From Malurus cyaneus samueli (Eukaryota; Chordata; Aves; Passeriformes; Maluridae), in contig CM019238.1 of NCBI GenBank assembly GCA_009741485.1, positions 13,165,030 to 13,229,029 of the forward strand: 64,000 nt of DNA. Reading direction: 5' to 3'. The position numbers and the translations under genes are program-made. This document shows, piece after piece, positions 21,010-33,067 of this stretch; within the stretch, counting starts at the first letter, position 1, and every line of letters begins with the position of its first letter. The notes under the pieces were generated by a model. That model did not search any database. It had not been told where the DNA came from and saw only the letters and a list, made by a program, of their open reading frames with translations.

Positions 21010-21912
21010 ATCTTCATGTGTCCTGCTCAGAGGTGGCACCTGCCCTGTGGATCCAGCATGGGAGGAGTGGCTGATCCTGGACTTCCCCAAATCCAACTGG
21101 ATTTGCATTCCAGGCTAAGGATGTGCCAATTGTCTCTCCAGCAAATCCTCCTCAGCTCTCCCAGTTGGCCAGCTGGTTCCTGTGGCCTGGTTGCAGGAAT
21201 GATCTGGAGCTGCTGCAAACCCTTGCTTAAATACATTTTGAATGTTTCCTTTTCATCTCACTCACATCCCACAACCGGGCTGGGAAATCTGAAATAAATC
21301 TGAGAACCCTAGCCACGATCATTACTGAACATTAGAGAGCATCACTGCAGGATTAAATCCATATTTCTGTATGGAAACAGAGGCTGGATGCCCAGCATGA
21401 GGCTGCACCACACACACAGAGAGCTGCTCACTGAGGACACGTCCGGCTCCCATCCCACTCGGAGCACCAGTTTGGGTTTCAGCCGCTCTCCCTCTCAGGA
21501 GAATCCCAAAGCACTTTTTCCCAGTGTTTGCAGCCTCTGCTTCCCCTCAAAGTGTGGATTTCTGCTCCCAGACTTGGCAGCTCCACCAGCGGCTCAGACA
21601 GGAGAGGGAGGCAGAGTGGGAGAAGTTTCTGGAATCAGCTGCACCCAGACACATCCATCGGCTCCGTTCCCAGCCCCTTTAGGTACTGGAAGGTTCTCCA
21701 CTTAAACATCCAAGTGCTGGGATTATAAATTTATCCTGTGGCTTCCCAAGGCTGGCTCCAAGAGGTCAGTGATGCCATTATTTTGTGTCCAAGGGAAGAG
21801 CCTTGGAGCCTTTGGGATTCCCTCTGGGATCACCTCTGGTTCCTGCTGACCTCCCTTCCCTTCCTGGCTCTGCTTCCATCTCACCTCTGCTCAGGAAGCT
21901 GATTCTGTCTGG
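21010..21912. other. unique non-coding sequence
   Basis: No gene or repeat recognised. Confidence 0.4.
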
Positions 21913-22290
21913 TTTGTCCAGCCTGGAGAAGGGGAGGATCCAGGGAGAGCTCAGAGCCCTCCCAGTGCCTAAAGGGGCTCCAAGAGAGCTGGAGAGGGAC
22001 TGGGGACAAGGGATGGAGGGACAGGACACAGGGAATGGCTTCCCACTGCCAGAGGGCAGGGTTAGATGGGATATTGGGAAAAAAATCATGGCTGTGAGGG
22101 AGCTGAGGGGCTGACATGGACTTCCCAGAGAAGCTGTGGCTATCCCTACATCCCTGGAAGTGTCCAAGGCCAGGTTGGGCAGGCCTTGGAGCAACCTGGG
22201 GTAGAGGAAGATGTCTGTGCCTACTGCAGGAGGTGGGATTGGATGATCCTGTCCAGCCCAAACCATCCTGAGGTTCTATAATTCTATGGA
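21913..22290 (+). mobile_element. CR1 LINE 3' fragment, long copy
   Basis: About 378 bases: 'ccagcctggagaagggg', 'agagctcagagccctcccagtg', 'ggacaggacacagggaatgg', 'ccagagggcagggtt', 'gatgggatattgggaa', 'ggaagtgtccaaggccagg' and a tail 'ttctataattctatgg'. It is truncated at its 5' side before any ORF2 domain. A second CR1 faces it tail to tail 660 bases downstream. Confidence 0.95.
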
Positions 22291-22952
22291 GCATGCCCTC
22301 GAGACACCCCTCAGCATGTTCACCCTCTGCTTTGCTGCTTTTCCTGCTTCCACCCCATCCCTGCACAAGCAAACAAATCCTGCAGCCGGGCAGAGCCCTC
22401 CTAGAGCCAGCCCCAGCTCCCCACGGGATTAGTGCACATATTTAACACTGCAGATAATCATAAATACAGGGAGAACCTGCATCAGTTCCACCCCGGGCCC
22501 TGCAAACCCCCGGAATTAGGGAGTTAATGCCAGACTGGAGTGTGCCACTATTATTTCCCCATTCTCCAAATCCTCCCTCTCTGATGGATGCACTCCAGGG
22601 AATCTCTGGAGTGTCTCTGCAAGACGCTTCCGTAGCAATTTGACTGTGAGGGTTTTGCTTCTGTGCTCCGGAGCTCTCGGAGCAGAATCAGCACTTCCCT
22701 TGATCCCGGGAATCTTTGATATCAGAGCAGCCCCAGCCCTGCCTGACCCTCGTGTTTTACAGCCCCCGAGGTGAAGATCCCAGACCCCATCACCCGAGGA
22801 CGTGGCCAGCAGAGGGACGCTGGCAGCTGTCACCAGAGCCCCTTTACGTGCTGGGAATCCAATCTCCAGGGAGTTAAAACAAGGGACAGAGCCAGGCTGA
22901 GCCAGAGCCAGCGGCACAGAGCTGATCCTGGCTTGTCTCTGTGCAGGAATAT
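22291..22952. other. unique sequence between inverted CR1 copies
   Basis: A TAAT-rich stretch lies at 22425-22470. A CTCF-like sequence (CCAGCAGAGGGACGC, 22806-22820) has at least one mismatch in the core. No gene recognised. Confidence 0.35.
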
Positions 22953-23345
22953 GCAATCACAGGATCCCAGGGTGGTCTGGGTGGGAAGGAAGCTGTGAAA
23001 TTTAACCAAGGCCACCCCTGCCATGGGCAGGGACATTTTCCACTCCCCCAGGTTACTCCAAAGCCTGTCCAATCTGTCCGTGGACACTTCCAGGGATGCA
23101 GGGGCAGCCACAGCTGCTCTGGGAATTTCATCCCAACCCCTCATCCCCCTCACATGGAAGAATTTTTTCCCAATATCCCATTTAACCCTGCCCTCTGGCA
23201 GTGGGAAGCCATTCTCTGTGTCCTGTTACCCCATCCCTTGTCTGCAGTTTCTCCTGGAGCCACTCTGGGCTCTGTAAGGGGCTCTAAGTTCTCCCTCGGT
23301 CCTTCTCCAGCCTGAACATTCCCAGCTCTCCCATTTTCCTTCCCT
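22953..23345 (-). mobile_element. CR1 LINE 3' fragment, long copy
   Basis: Reverse-strand CR1 tail: 'ggtggtctgggtgggaagg', 'cctgccatgggcaggg', 'caggttactccaaagcc', 'acacttccagggatgc', 'ctctggcagtgggaagcc', then the more 5' part 'ctccagcctgaacattccc' near 23310. About 390 bases, no ORF2. Confidence 0.95.
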
Positions 23346-24681
23346 TCCATGGGCTGACCCTACAGGTCCTTTCTAGGTTGGAGCTTTGGTTGTTCCCTGC
23401 AGAGCCCTGGTTTAGGGGTGAGAATCCAAACCCTCCTCCCCATTTCTCCATTTTCCCTTTCCTGGACCAGAAACAAACTCATTCCACAGAGGAAGAAGCT
23501 GTGGAAGGACAACAAGGGAATTCACAACTCCCACCTTTCCCTGTGTGAGGACTGTGCTGGGAGCCCTGGATTCCCTGGGGCTCTTTAAGGTTAATAAATT
23601 GGCTTTTCTCACAAAGGCAAGATTATCCTTTGGGATTTATCCCCACTGGGTTTTGCAGCAGCACAGCTACAGACAGGCTCCAATAGGTGCTAGAAGTCCA
23701 TCCCAGGCTGGAAGTTGTTCCAGTCTGCCTGTCCCCTCTGTCAGGGAAGCCTTGGATCAGAAGGTGAGAGAGCAAAGCTCATCCTATCCTGCCAAATTCC
23801 TCACCTGTGCCATCTCCAAACTGGCAGAACTGGAGGTGGGCAAAGGGGACCCATGGTCTGACCCAGCAATAACATTTTGCTGCTTTTTTTATCCTGGAAA
23901 ATGAGAAACTAAGGCATGTCCTGTGGAAATGTCCCCCAGTACATCAGGGCTGGATCCTGGCCACCCAGCAGGTGACAAAGAGCACACGTTTTGGTGTGGC
24001 ATTGTCTTTATTCCCCAGTGCTCCCAGCCCCAAATACTGGGTGGAACTGGGACAGCACAGCATGGTCCCCCCATTCCCAACCCAGCCTGGCAGATCCAGC
24101 CTGGCAGGTGCAGGAGAAGCAGCAACTTCGGTTCTATTTCAGTCCAAGCAAGAGCTGCAAAATCCACGGAAAACAGAAATCCTTGGCAGCCAGACACAGC
24201 CTCGCCTCTCCCAAGCTGTTTGAAATCCAGGGTTGATATCTGGGGTTGGTCCCATCCCTCATCCCTTCCCACAGCCCTCGGACAGCCGGACCCTGGAGCT
24301 GCCCCGCTGTTCTGGGCATTCTGGGCACAGGCAGCAGTGGCACCGAGTGGCACCGAATCCCAGCCTGTCGGAGCCCGTCTCCAAAGCTGTCAGGGAATCT
24401 GAGAAATCCAAGTGTAAAATCAGCAGGTTTTGTGGGACAGCGGGCACAGACTGTCCATATGTTCCCCACACACATCACCAGTCAGCTGGGAAATGCTCGC
24501 AGCTCCCAGCCTCTCATTTTGCCGTTTCTCCCGGTTGGATTTGTCAGGGAGATGTCGCTGCCAGCCCCAGACCTCAGGAAAGGCTCGGCTCTGCGTGTCC
24601 CAGATGGACTTTCCTCCCGGCTGGGCTTTGATCAAGGCAAGGAAGCAGCAGGAGGGGGCGGTTATTGCCTCAAAATGTGGC
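23346..24681. other. unique non-coding sequence
   Basis: A short AT-rich spot lies at 23580-23645. Nothing else recognised. Confidence 0.4.
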
Positions 24682-24724
24682 TTTGGAAGAGTTTGGAAGC
24701 GTTTGGAAGCATTTGGAAGTGTTT
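24682..24724 (+). repeat. 10 bp tandem repeat, 4 units
   Basis: Four units of TTTGGAAGNR in a row. Confidence 0.8.
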
Positions 24725-24910
24725 GTCCGGATGAGCTCCCGGCAGCCGTGCTCCTGCCTCCCTCAGGTTCCTCCCTGGGACACACACCAAGGACCAGCTG
24801 AACCCCAAAAGTGCTGCAGGGGCACAGCTGGAGTCCTGGTGTTGCTTCAGGAGGGGAATCATGATCCATTCTCAAACCTGACCTTCCCAGATCTGGGTTT
24901 TCCCATCAGA

Positions 24911-25030
24911 TGTGGGATGCAGGGATCCACTGAGCTTTGGGGTGTAGAGATCCATTGTGGTTTGGGGTGCAGGAATCCAACTGAGGTTTGGGATGCAGGA
25001 GGACAAGACTTGGGATTCAGACCAGCTCCT
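24911..25030 (+). repeat. 24-26 bp tandem repeat, about 4-5 units
   Basis: Degenerate units of the form TTTGGGRTGCAGGRATCCAnTGagg. The repeat becomes less regular towards 25030. Confidence 0.7.
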
Positions 25031-25865
25031 GTGATTTGGGAGGAGTTCTTAGAGGAGATGCTTGAATTTATTGGCTGGACAAAGGCCATGGCATGAGGAG
25101 CAGCAGAGCCGGGGAGCTGAGCTTGGCTTTGCAAAGGAGATTTAATTCCTGGAGCTCCACAGAGTTGGGTTTAACATTCCCAGGAGCCAGAGCAGAGGAG
25201 GCTGGAGCTGATTATTCATCAATCCCTTCCAAGGAGAGCCCTGCCCAGCTGCTGCCAGTCATGTCCTGGCACTGGGGACACCAGTGAGAGACCCTGTGGC
25301 ACGAGGGGAGCCCGGGGTTGGCACCCTGACTGCTCCACAGGGGAGCCATCCCTCATCCTGGAAGGATGCCCAGGGATCTTTGGGATGCAGCCACCCCTCT
25401 CCACGGATCCAGGCTGGCTGCAGGCGGGAGCTCTGCTCTGCTGGGCAGTGCTGGCACCGCCAGCTCCGAGCTGGCACCTGCTGAAGGCCGGGCAGAGCGG
25501 CGCCTTTGAAACGGAATGAACGGAAAATCAGCCGGAACCTGGAGTTTCCACGGGGGAACATGGCCAGGAAAACAACAACAAAACCAAGGGGAGAGATGAG
25601 AGTGGAAAAGGCTCCAACAGCTTAATTTGCCGTTGTGACACCGCTCTGTGTTTTGGGAAGGCGGGAGCAGAGCGGAGCCTTTGGCTCTGCCGTGCAGGTC
25701 GAGGAAAATTTCAGGGCACATCTCGGAGAAAAACAATTTAAGGGATGAAATAACTGGAAAAAGTGAGATGGAGAAAATAAAAACCTGAGACCGATCCCAA
25801 GAGCTTCGGGTTTATTGGGCTGATAACGGCCCCGAACTCCTCTGACCTTTCCCAGTGCTGAGGGT
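25031..25865. other. unique non-coding sequence
   Basis: A CpG-containing stretch lies at 25420-25520 and AT-richer sequence at 25560-25800. No gene recognised. Confidence 0.4.
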
Positions 25866-26194
25866 GTGTGTCCCGTGCCATGTGTCCCGTGCCATGTGTT
25901 CCATGTCATGCCATATGTCCCATGCCAGGTGTCCCATGCCATGTGTCCTATACCATGTGTCCCATGCTGTGCCATGTGTCCTGTGCCAAGGGTGTGTGTC
26001 CTGTGCCATGTGTCCCATGATGTGCCATGTGCTCCACGCCATGCCACATGTCCCACGCCATGCCATGTGTCCCATGATGTGCCATGTGTCCCACGCCATG
26101 CCATGTGTCCCATGCCATGCCATGTGTCCCACTCCATGCCGTGTGTCCTATGCAGTCCCATGTGTCCCATGCCATGTCTTCCATGCTGTGCCAC
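25866..26194 (+). repeat. minisatellite with 14 bp units grading into 19 bp units
   Basis: The left part repeats GTGTCCCGTGCCAT (14 bp). The right part, from about 26020, repeats GCCATGTGTCCCATGCCAT (19 bp), the same unit with an added 5-base GCCAT. Both unit lengths yield stop-free frames on either strand, which are spurious. Confidence 0.95.
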
Positions 26195-27606
26195 AACCTC
26201 CTGCTCCTTCCCACCTCTTACCCCAAGCAGGTTCACCCCAGAGCCCCAGGCAGCCGGGCAGAGCTGGGAAAACAGGCAGGAGGCAGGAAAATCCTCCTGG
26301 CACCATGAGCGGGACTGGGCACAGATGCCACATGTGCCCCCACTCCCCAGTGCCACCCCATTCCCAAGAAGGTGACCATAATTCCTCACCCACAGCCTCC
26401 AGCACTGTCAGGTCCCCCCACTCCCGTCTCTACTGCCACATTCCAGCTCATTAATTTCCATCCAGAGCCTCTGGAGGGGCCTGAGGAACTCAGGGATGAT
26501 TTTTCTTCCCGGTTTTCAAGCCTGAGCTTGTGTGAGAAGAACCATGCGCAGCCCTGGGTCCCCCGCCCTGACCCCGCTGCTTTGGGCCCTGATTCCCAAA
26601 GAATGTTCCCAATTTGTCACTGGCCCCTGTCATCCTCCAGCCAGGATCCACTTGAAGGGACGGGAAGCAGAGCCAAAGCAAACACGGCGCGTGGGATCTG
26701 CCCCGGGAATGCCGGAGCCGCCCCCACAGCCCCGCGCCGAGCCCATCCGTCCTGCCTGACAGGGCAGCCCCGAGGCAGCCTTGGGAGACAAATATCCCGG
26801 GAAATACCCCCCAAAATTAATTCCTCCATGTTGCCACCTCCAGAATTAATGAGATCACGTCTTTAGCTCTAATTGGGTGAACGGAAATGCTCTTTTCCAC
26901 GGGGAGCTGGGCTCTGGTGAGGAGTCATTAATCAGTGGGAGCGGGGAGCGCCGGAGCCACGTGGGTCCTGCCAGGACAAGTCCTGGTGCCCCTGGAATTG
27001 AGACACACCAGTGATGGGGGCTCCAATGTTTGATTTTCCAGGGGCTTCTGTCACTTCCCACCAGGAGAAGTGATAACCAGGGGGTGACTCTCCTGTCCCC
27101 TCACAGGGGCCACTCTCCCAGGACATCTGGAGAAGTTCTGGAATCAGAGATTCCCAAGTGAGCCTTCCAAGCCCTCATCATTGGGGCTGCAGCATTAATC
27201 TGTCTCCTAAAGCCTTTGGGATCTGGAATGTCACAATCCACAGGACCCCCAGTGCCCCTTGTGCCCCTTCCTGCCCCAGCATGGGATTCATCCTCATTTT
27301 TTTGGGTGCAAACATAGCCCTGAAGGATCCTGAAGGATCGAGGTCCCGGAGATTCAATGGCACCATTCTAGGAGTCAAATATAAATTCTGCTTTTATTAA
27401 GCAGAGTAAATGTCAGGGGTGAAACAAAGCAGAGGAGGATGGAGAGAAGAGGAGGATTTAATGGATTTCATTCCAGCTTCCCTTTCCTTTCACTCCTGCT
27501 CCTGGCTCTGGCTCCCTGCACTTGTTTATTTAAAAGTCCAGGGAGAGCTCAGTTTGTGCCTGCTTTCCACAGGGATTTTCTGCACCATTGCCATGAGGAA
27601 CAGCAG
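26195..27606. other. unique non-coding sequence
   Basis: A TAAT-containing spot lies at 26445-26460 and another at 26810-26880 (AAATTAATTCC, AGAATTAATGAG, CTAATTGG). No gene or repeat recognised. Confidence 0.4.
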
Positions 27607-27765
27607 AGAATCATGGAATTGTGGAATCCTGGGATGGTTTGGGTGGGAAGTGACCTTCAAGCTCATCTCATTCCCCTGCCATGGACAGGGACACCTCACC
27701 CTATCCCAGGTTGTTCCAATCCTCATCCAACCTGGCCTTGGGCACTTCCAAGGATGCAGATTCCA
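27607..27765 (-). mobile_element. CR1 LINE 3' fragment
   Basis: 'agaatcatggaattgtgg', 'gatggtttgggtgggaag', 'cctgccatggacaggg', 'caggttgttccaatcc', 'cctggccttgggcacttcc'. Confidence 0.92.
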
Positions 27766-28884
27766 ACACATCCAGTGCCAGTTTGGCTGGGGTTGAAAGC
27801 CTCATTTACTGCTCAGGATGGGCTGGAAGGGCCTTGGACCTCGATCCAAGGGGATTCCCTGCAGCTTCTGCCTGTTTCACTGGATCCAGAACATTCCCTG
27901 GCACACAGGAGGCCCTGGCAGTGCCCAGGTAAAGCCAGCAGGTAAAGGCTGTGGTGACCAAATCCTTCCTGGCTTCCAGGAATTCCCAGACAGCAGGGAA
28001 TGATGGTGGGAGCAGCAGGATGACCCCATGGGGAGGCAAGTCTCATTCCATCCTCGGCATCCCAGGCCTGGGGCTCCAGGGAAGAGCCAGGGTCTGGTTC
28101 AAAGGTCAAAATCCCCGAGGTGAGCTGGGAAGTTTCCTTTAACTTGACAAGACAGCCCCACATTTGTGTCACATTCCCGCCTGCTTTAATTGCTCCAGTG
28201 CAGCTGCTTTTCCACAGAGCCTGGAGCCAGTGCAGGGCTCAGAGATCCTCCCAGGAATGAACAAGCCTGGACAGGACACTTTGCAGCTCCCAACGCCCCC
28301 ATGGCTCCATCCATGCCCCTCTGGAGCACAGGAATGTCCATCCACAGCACTGAGAGCAGCGGATCCACTGGAGCACTGGTGTTACTGCATTTGCCAAGGC
28401 ACAAATCCCGGAGAATGAGGGTTCCCGGATGATGTTTTTTCTCCTTCCAGGTTTAATTCTTCTCCTTGGAGATGTTTTGTCTGCACAGGGCAGCAGCAGC
28501 AGCAGGGAAATGACTGAACAAAGAGGCTCCTTTTCTCACTCCCTGTTATCTGTGAGTCTCAGGAATGTGGTTGGATTGGAGGCTGCACTGCACAGGGTCC
28601 CGGGAATAGGGCCCGGTGGGAATCACGGAATGCCTCAGGTGAAGAGTTTGCTGGAGTGGGCTCAGGAGCTGGGGAGCACTCAGGACACATGAAAACAATG
28701 ACACCCTGCTCAACCAAGGTACTCCAGTGCTGGCTGCTCCTTCCAAAAGCAGGGATTTTATCCCCCCGTGTTGATCTGCAGTGCCCTGCAGTTTGGGGAG
28801 GTGGATTTATCCAAACACCCGGGCTGTTGATCCCTATGGCACCCCAGGGTTGATTTTGCGGGTGATGATGCTGGTCAGACCCCA
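27766..28884. other. unique non-coding sequence
   Basis: A short CAG run lies at 28491-28505. No gene recognised. Confidence 0.4.
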
Positions 28885-29037
28885 ATCATAATATCACGGA
28901 ATGGTTTGGATGGGAAAGCGCCTCAAAGCCCATCCAGATCCACACCCTGCCATGGCCAGGGACACTTCCACTGCCCCATGGTGCTCCAAACCCCATCCAT
29001 CCTGGCCTTGAACACTTCCAGGGATGGGAACTTCCCA
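28885..29037 (-). mobile_element. CR1 LINE 3' fragment
   Basis: 'tcacggaatggtttggatgg', 'cctgccatggccagggacact', 'gtgctccaaaccccatcc', 'cttgaacacttccaggg'. Confidence 0.92.
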
Positions 29038-29681
29038 GCCAAGGATCACAGAAAGGCCCCAAGGGAAGCAGAGGTTCTTTGGTGCCTCTTTGCCCCCCTC
29101 TCCTCCCTGTGCCCCAGTTCCCTGTGTTACCCTTGCAGAGCCTCCTCCAGCTGTCCTGGTGATCCCAGAGACCCCGATCCCATGAATTGGCTCAGCTGCT
29201 GTCTCCCTGTGACAGGGAACACGGCATTGCCCTCCCAGCCCAGCTGCAAAAGCTCCAGCCTGACAAACCAGCCTGCAGAAAGCATTTTGGACCAGGATCC
29301 GTATCCAGGACTGTGGCAGACGGAGGAGGGGGAATGGAAGGACCTCTTGGCTGGAGATAAGGAGCTGCAGGAAGCCTGCGAGCACAAAAAGCTGCGAGCC
29401 CCCGAAATTCCCGAGGGGAGAGCAGCGCCGCAAAATAATTGCTGAAAGAATGCAGCTTGATTGCAGCCAGCAGGGAGAGCCTCCAATCCCGCCTGGAATG
29501 AAAGCCCGGGGTGATGGCTCCAGGGGAAGAGGAGTTATCAGCCTGGGAGAAGTGATTTATTCCATGGAGGGGATTAAGAGTCCAAAAGTTAATGGACCTA
29601 ATGGAAAACAGGATGGCTGAGGGCTCCAGGAAGGGGAATGTGGGTGGGAGAGGGGCATGTGGAGCTCGGCTGCAGCGCCAG
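29038..29681. other. unique non-coding sequence
   Basis: Nothing recognisable as a gene or repeat. Confidence 0.4.
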
Positions 29682-29763
29682 GGAGCACCCAAAGGTCCTC
29701 AGCTCCCACCCAGGGCTGTCAGAGAACACCCAAAAGTCCTCAGCACCCACCCAGAGCTTCCTG
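29682..29763 (+). repeat. 41 bp direct repeat, 2 units
   Basis: Two units each with ACACCCAAARGTCCTCAGC-type sequence and CCCACCCAG. The offset is 41 bases. Confidence 0.75.
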
Positions 29764-29899
29764 CACCCTCCTACCATGGGCTGGGTTGGGCAGCAAGGAG
29801 CCTTGCAGGGATGCAGCCAGGTGGAAAATACCTCCTGGAGTCAAGGGCTGCGGGTCTGGGCGCTCACTGGCGTCAGCAGGAATTTGGCTGCTGGAAACA

Positions 29900-30033
29900 C
29901 AATTTGGGTGCAAGGGACCTCTCAGTGGACCAATCCAACCCCTTCCATGATCCCAATTACTCCAAGCCCCATCTGACCTGGCCTTGGACTCTTCCAGGGA
30001 TGGGGCAGCCACAGTTTCTATGGGAAACCTGTG
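29900..30033 (-). mobile_element. CR1 LINE 3' fragment, decayed
   Basis: 'tttgggtgcaagggacctct', 'attactccaagccccatctg', 'cctggccttggactcttccagg' and 'atggggcagccacag'. The 'cctgccatgggcaggg' block is deleted. Confidence 0.8.
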
Positions 30034-30060
30034 GGAGAGAAGCAGTGGATGCTCCCCATA

Positions 30061-30084
30061 CCCTGCTCTGCTCTGCTCTGCTCC
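30061..30084. repeat. TGCTC pentamer repeat
   Basis: Four to five TGCTC units in a row. Confidence 0.7.
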
Positions 30085-31435
30085 TTCACCTCTCCACGGA
30101 CTGGCAGCAAAGCCCAAATCCTGTGCCAGCTCATCCCACCGGAGCTGGGGAGCGCTGCCAGCATCCAGCCAACATTCCCGAGCTGCTCATCCATCCCTCC
30201 TCCATTCATCCCTGCGCTGCTGCCAGGTGCCTCGCCAGGGAGGGAGGGGATCCTGTCACCCGCTAACAAAAACCCTGTGCGAAGCACATTCTAATAAAAG
30301 GCCCTGGTCATTTTTAGTGATTTGAAGTGGTTTTTCTTTAGTTCTTTTTCTTTCGGGCTCGTTGAGAATTTCGGAGCGCAGCTGCCAAAACTGAAATGTT
30401 TGACCGGTCCCAGTGACGCTTCTGTTGGCCTCCTTCCCTTCCTTTCCCTCTCCCCACGCTCCAAAGGCTCTGGCTCAGGCTGTGCTGTCTCCACGTCACC
30501 TCAGCTCATCCTCCCCATCCCTCTGGCTCCTCTTGGTTCCTTAGTGCAGCCCCCACCTGCACATTCAGGTGCTTCTCCACCCAATCCCATTTTCCCTGAG
30601 GGAATCTTCCCTAAAACTCCTCACCCAAAGAGCTGCCCCTTCTCCCTGCCCAGTCCCTGGGTTCTCCTGTTCCACGGCTGGGGCTGGAACAGGGACTGGG
30701 AGCCATTTTCCACCCCAAGGTGAAGGAGAGGAGAATGTCCCACACGAGTTCCTCAGCAGAAAATGAGCAGGGAGGGACAGGAAAGGCAGGAATGGTGGAG
30801 AAAAAGCTTCTTCCCACAGAATCCCAAATCTGAGGCACAGTCACCTGTCTGGGACATCAACTCAGGCAGTGCTAAAGGGATCCAGAGTTCCCTTCTCGTG
30901 CCTCTTCCAGCACATTCCCGCTGATCCCTGCGCTCTCCTGGATAACCCCATCGCTGTTGTACTCTCCACTTCCCACCAGGACATTCCAGACGATGCTGGA
31001 TCCATGTCTTTGTGCCCATTCCACAGAGGAGAAACCGAAGCTGGGCAAAAAAAAAATGTGCTCAGAGCCTTCACCCTGAGCATCCATCCCATCCCTGCCG
31101 TGGCCACCAGCGAATTTCCCCCATTCCGGTCCATCCTTGTCCCTGGGCCACTCGGATCCTCACAAGGATTCAGGAGGACACCAGATCCCACCACGCCCAG
31201 CCCAGCTTCTTCTCTTTTCATTGTCAGCGTGTGCTGGATCCACACCCCGTCTGCTCCGCCGGAATTCACGCCGGGAGCCGGGGCTGTTGCCGTGTTTAAT
31301 CCGCTAATGGCATTAATTCCCGATTAAATTAACCAGTGCAAATATGCTGCTGGTTTGGTTGGGAAGGAGGGGGTTGTGCCTCTCCCTCCCCCACCCTTTT
31401 ATGCTGGGAAAAGACACTGGAGCATTTGTTAGAGG
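30085..31435. other. unique non-coding sequence
   Basis: An AT-rich spot lies at 30285-30360 (TAATAAAAGG, TTTTTAGTGATTTG) and TAAT cores at 31290-31340. No gene recognised. Confidence 0.35.
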
Positions 31436-31560
31436 AGAGAGGAGGGGAAAAAAAAATCCCACAAAGAATTGCAGCATTTATGCAGATATAGAAAAAAAAA
31501 AAATAAATGGCAGATTATTTTTCAAAAAAAAAGCCAAAGAAAACTCCCCTTTTTCTTGCA
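31436..31560. other. A-rich stretch
   Basis: Several A8-A12 runs interrupted by 'tttatgcagata' and 'aaatggcagatta'. It could be a candidate regulatory island or simple low-complexity DNA. Confidence 0.4.
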
Positions 31561-31599
31561 AACAAGCTGCCTTCCCTCTGGGAAGCGGCTTCCAGCGCT

Positions 31600-31745
31600 C
31601 AGCCCCAGCCTGCTGGGAAGACAAAAGGCTCTCTCGACGGGGCAGCGGCCGGGAACGCCGGGAGAAGGCCGGGAGAAGGTTGGGAGAACGCCGGGAGCGC
31701 GGCGAGGCTGCTCGGCAGCAGTCCCCGGTGCTGCCCGAGCCCAGC
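31600..31745. other. CpG-rich patch with 10-11 bp GCCGGGAGAA repeats
   Basis: About five degenerate GCCGGGAGAA units between 31647 and 31700 sit in a short CpG-dense patch directly downstream of A-rich DNA. No promoter element confirmed. Confidence 0.45.
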
Positions 31746-32654
31746 TCACATTTCAAAGCTCTTGGTTTTCCATTGAATGTCCTTTCTCCCCCCCTCCTTT
31801 TTTTTTTAATGCTTCCATGTATTCAAAGCAGAGTTATGATCAAAATCCGACCCAGGGCTGCAAGCGGGGGGTTGAGTTGCATTTTGGCACAGATGGGGCT
31901 CATCCCTTCTGCAGGAGGCTCCTTGCCAAAAGACATCTTGGAGTGGAAGGAATTCAAGAAATCAGGGATTTTGCATATTATGGAGCTTTATTTGTCCCAT
32001 CGAGGGAGGTGAGAGGAAGCAGTGAAGGGTTTGAGCGCAAAAAAAAAATCTGGTGTGGGATTTACCTGTGACTGAGGCAGGTGAAAAGTGTTGGATGATG
32101 GATTCTTCCCAGTGAATGAAGAGACAAAGGGGAGTCTCTTCCCTGTCTGACACTTTGGGAGCAGCAGATTTTCAGGCAGGGGAGGTGAAGTAAAAAATCT
32201 GGTCTGGATCCGTGTGTTTGTTCCTCCTCGGATGAGAGCGTTTGTCCCTCCTCGGAGGGCTCTGCGCTGGCATTTGAGGTGAGGATGATTCGGGACGAAC
32301 ATTCCCGAAAGTCTCCTGGTGGGAAACCTTTCCCTACCGCTGGAATTGTTTGCTGGAGATCCCAGGTCACGCTAAACCATCACCTGCGTTCCTCCCCCTG
32401 CCTTCCAGAGCATTTTGTCCTCCTGTTTATTGTCTTTGACTCCTTTTTCATCCTTTTTTGCTGCTCAAGCCCAGCAGGAGCCGAACTTTCCAAAGGTATT
32501 TTTGGACAAGGTGTCTCAGCCCTGCAGGAGATGAGCCCCTCACACCCCAGATTCCTTTGATTTTCCAGGAAAAGGTTACGGAGAGCTGCCTTGTAATTCA
32601 AGGCCGTGTGCCTGCATCACTCAGGCAGAGAGGGAGGACAGGGATTCCGTGTTC
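31746..32654. other. unique non-coding sequence
   Basis: A T11 run lies near 31800. No TE remnant or gene recognised. Confidence 0.35.
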
Positions 32655-32862
32655 CTCGGTCACTGATTAAAATGATCCAATCCTAATCAGATTTCCAAAT
32701 GGGAGCATTCAGAGGGAGCGTGGACAAATGCATCCTGATAATTCGTTAATGCTGCTCCGAGACTCTGTCCCTAATTAATGGATTCGTGGAAAGCACACAC
32801 AGAGCAGGTTGCAGATACAATAGCAGGTGCCACGGGGTGATTTCATTCATTAGGAATTCCTG
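32655..32862. promoter_or_regulatory. AT-rich, homeobox-core-rich island
   Basis: Contains CTGATTAAAATG, CCTAATCAGATTT, TTCGTTAATGC and CCTAATTAATGG within about 150 bases, without TE. A candidate conserved non-coding element. Confidence 0.3.
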
Positions 32863-33010
32863 GTCAGTGTTCCCAAAGCTCTGCTGGCTCTGCCATCTGA
32901 CTCAGCTCCGTGTGCCATCGGTGGTGGGAGGTGTCAGAACAGGCTGGTCCCCTCTCCTTGCCCATCCCCAGGCTCCTTGTGCCAATTTTGATCTGGGTGT
33001 CCTCAAAAGC

Positions 33011-33067
33011 CCTGCATCCCAAACCATCACCTGCATCCCAAACCATCACCTGCATCCCAAACCTGCC
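33011..33067 (+). repeat. 19 bp tandem repeat, 3 units
   Basis: Two identical units (33011-33029 and 33030-33048) and one diverged unit of CCTGCATCCCAAACCATCA. Confidence 0.9.

Noticed and set aside
22806..22820. CTCF site
   Set aside because: CCAGCAGAGGGACGC differs from the CTCF core in the GGCGC part, where the match matters most.
25622..26454. 255- and 199-codon frames with His-Gly-Met or Cys-Pro-Met repeats
   Set aside because: They are translations of the 14/19 bp minisatellite.
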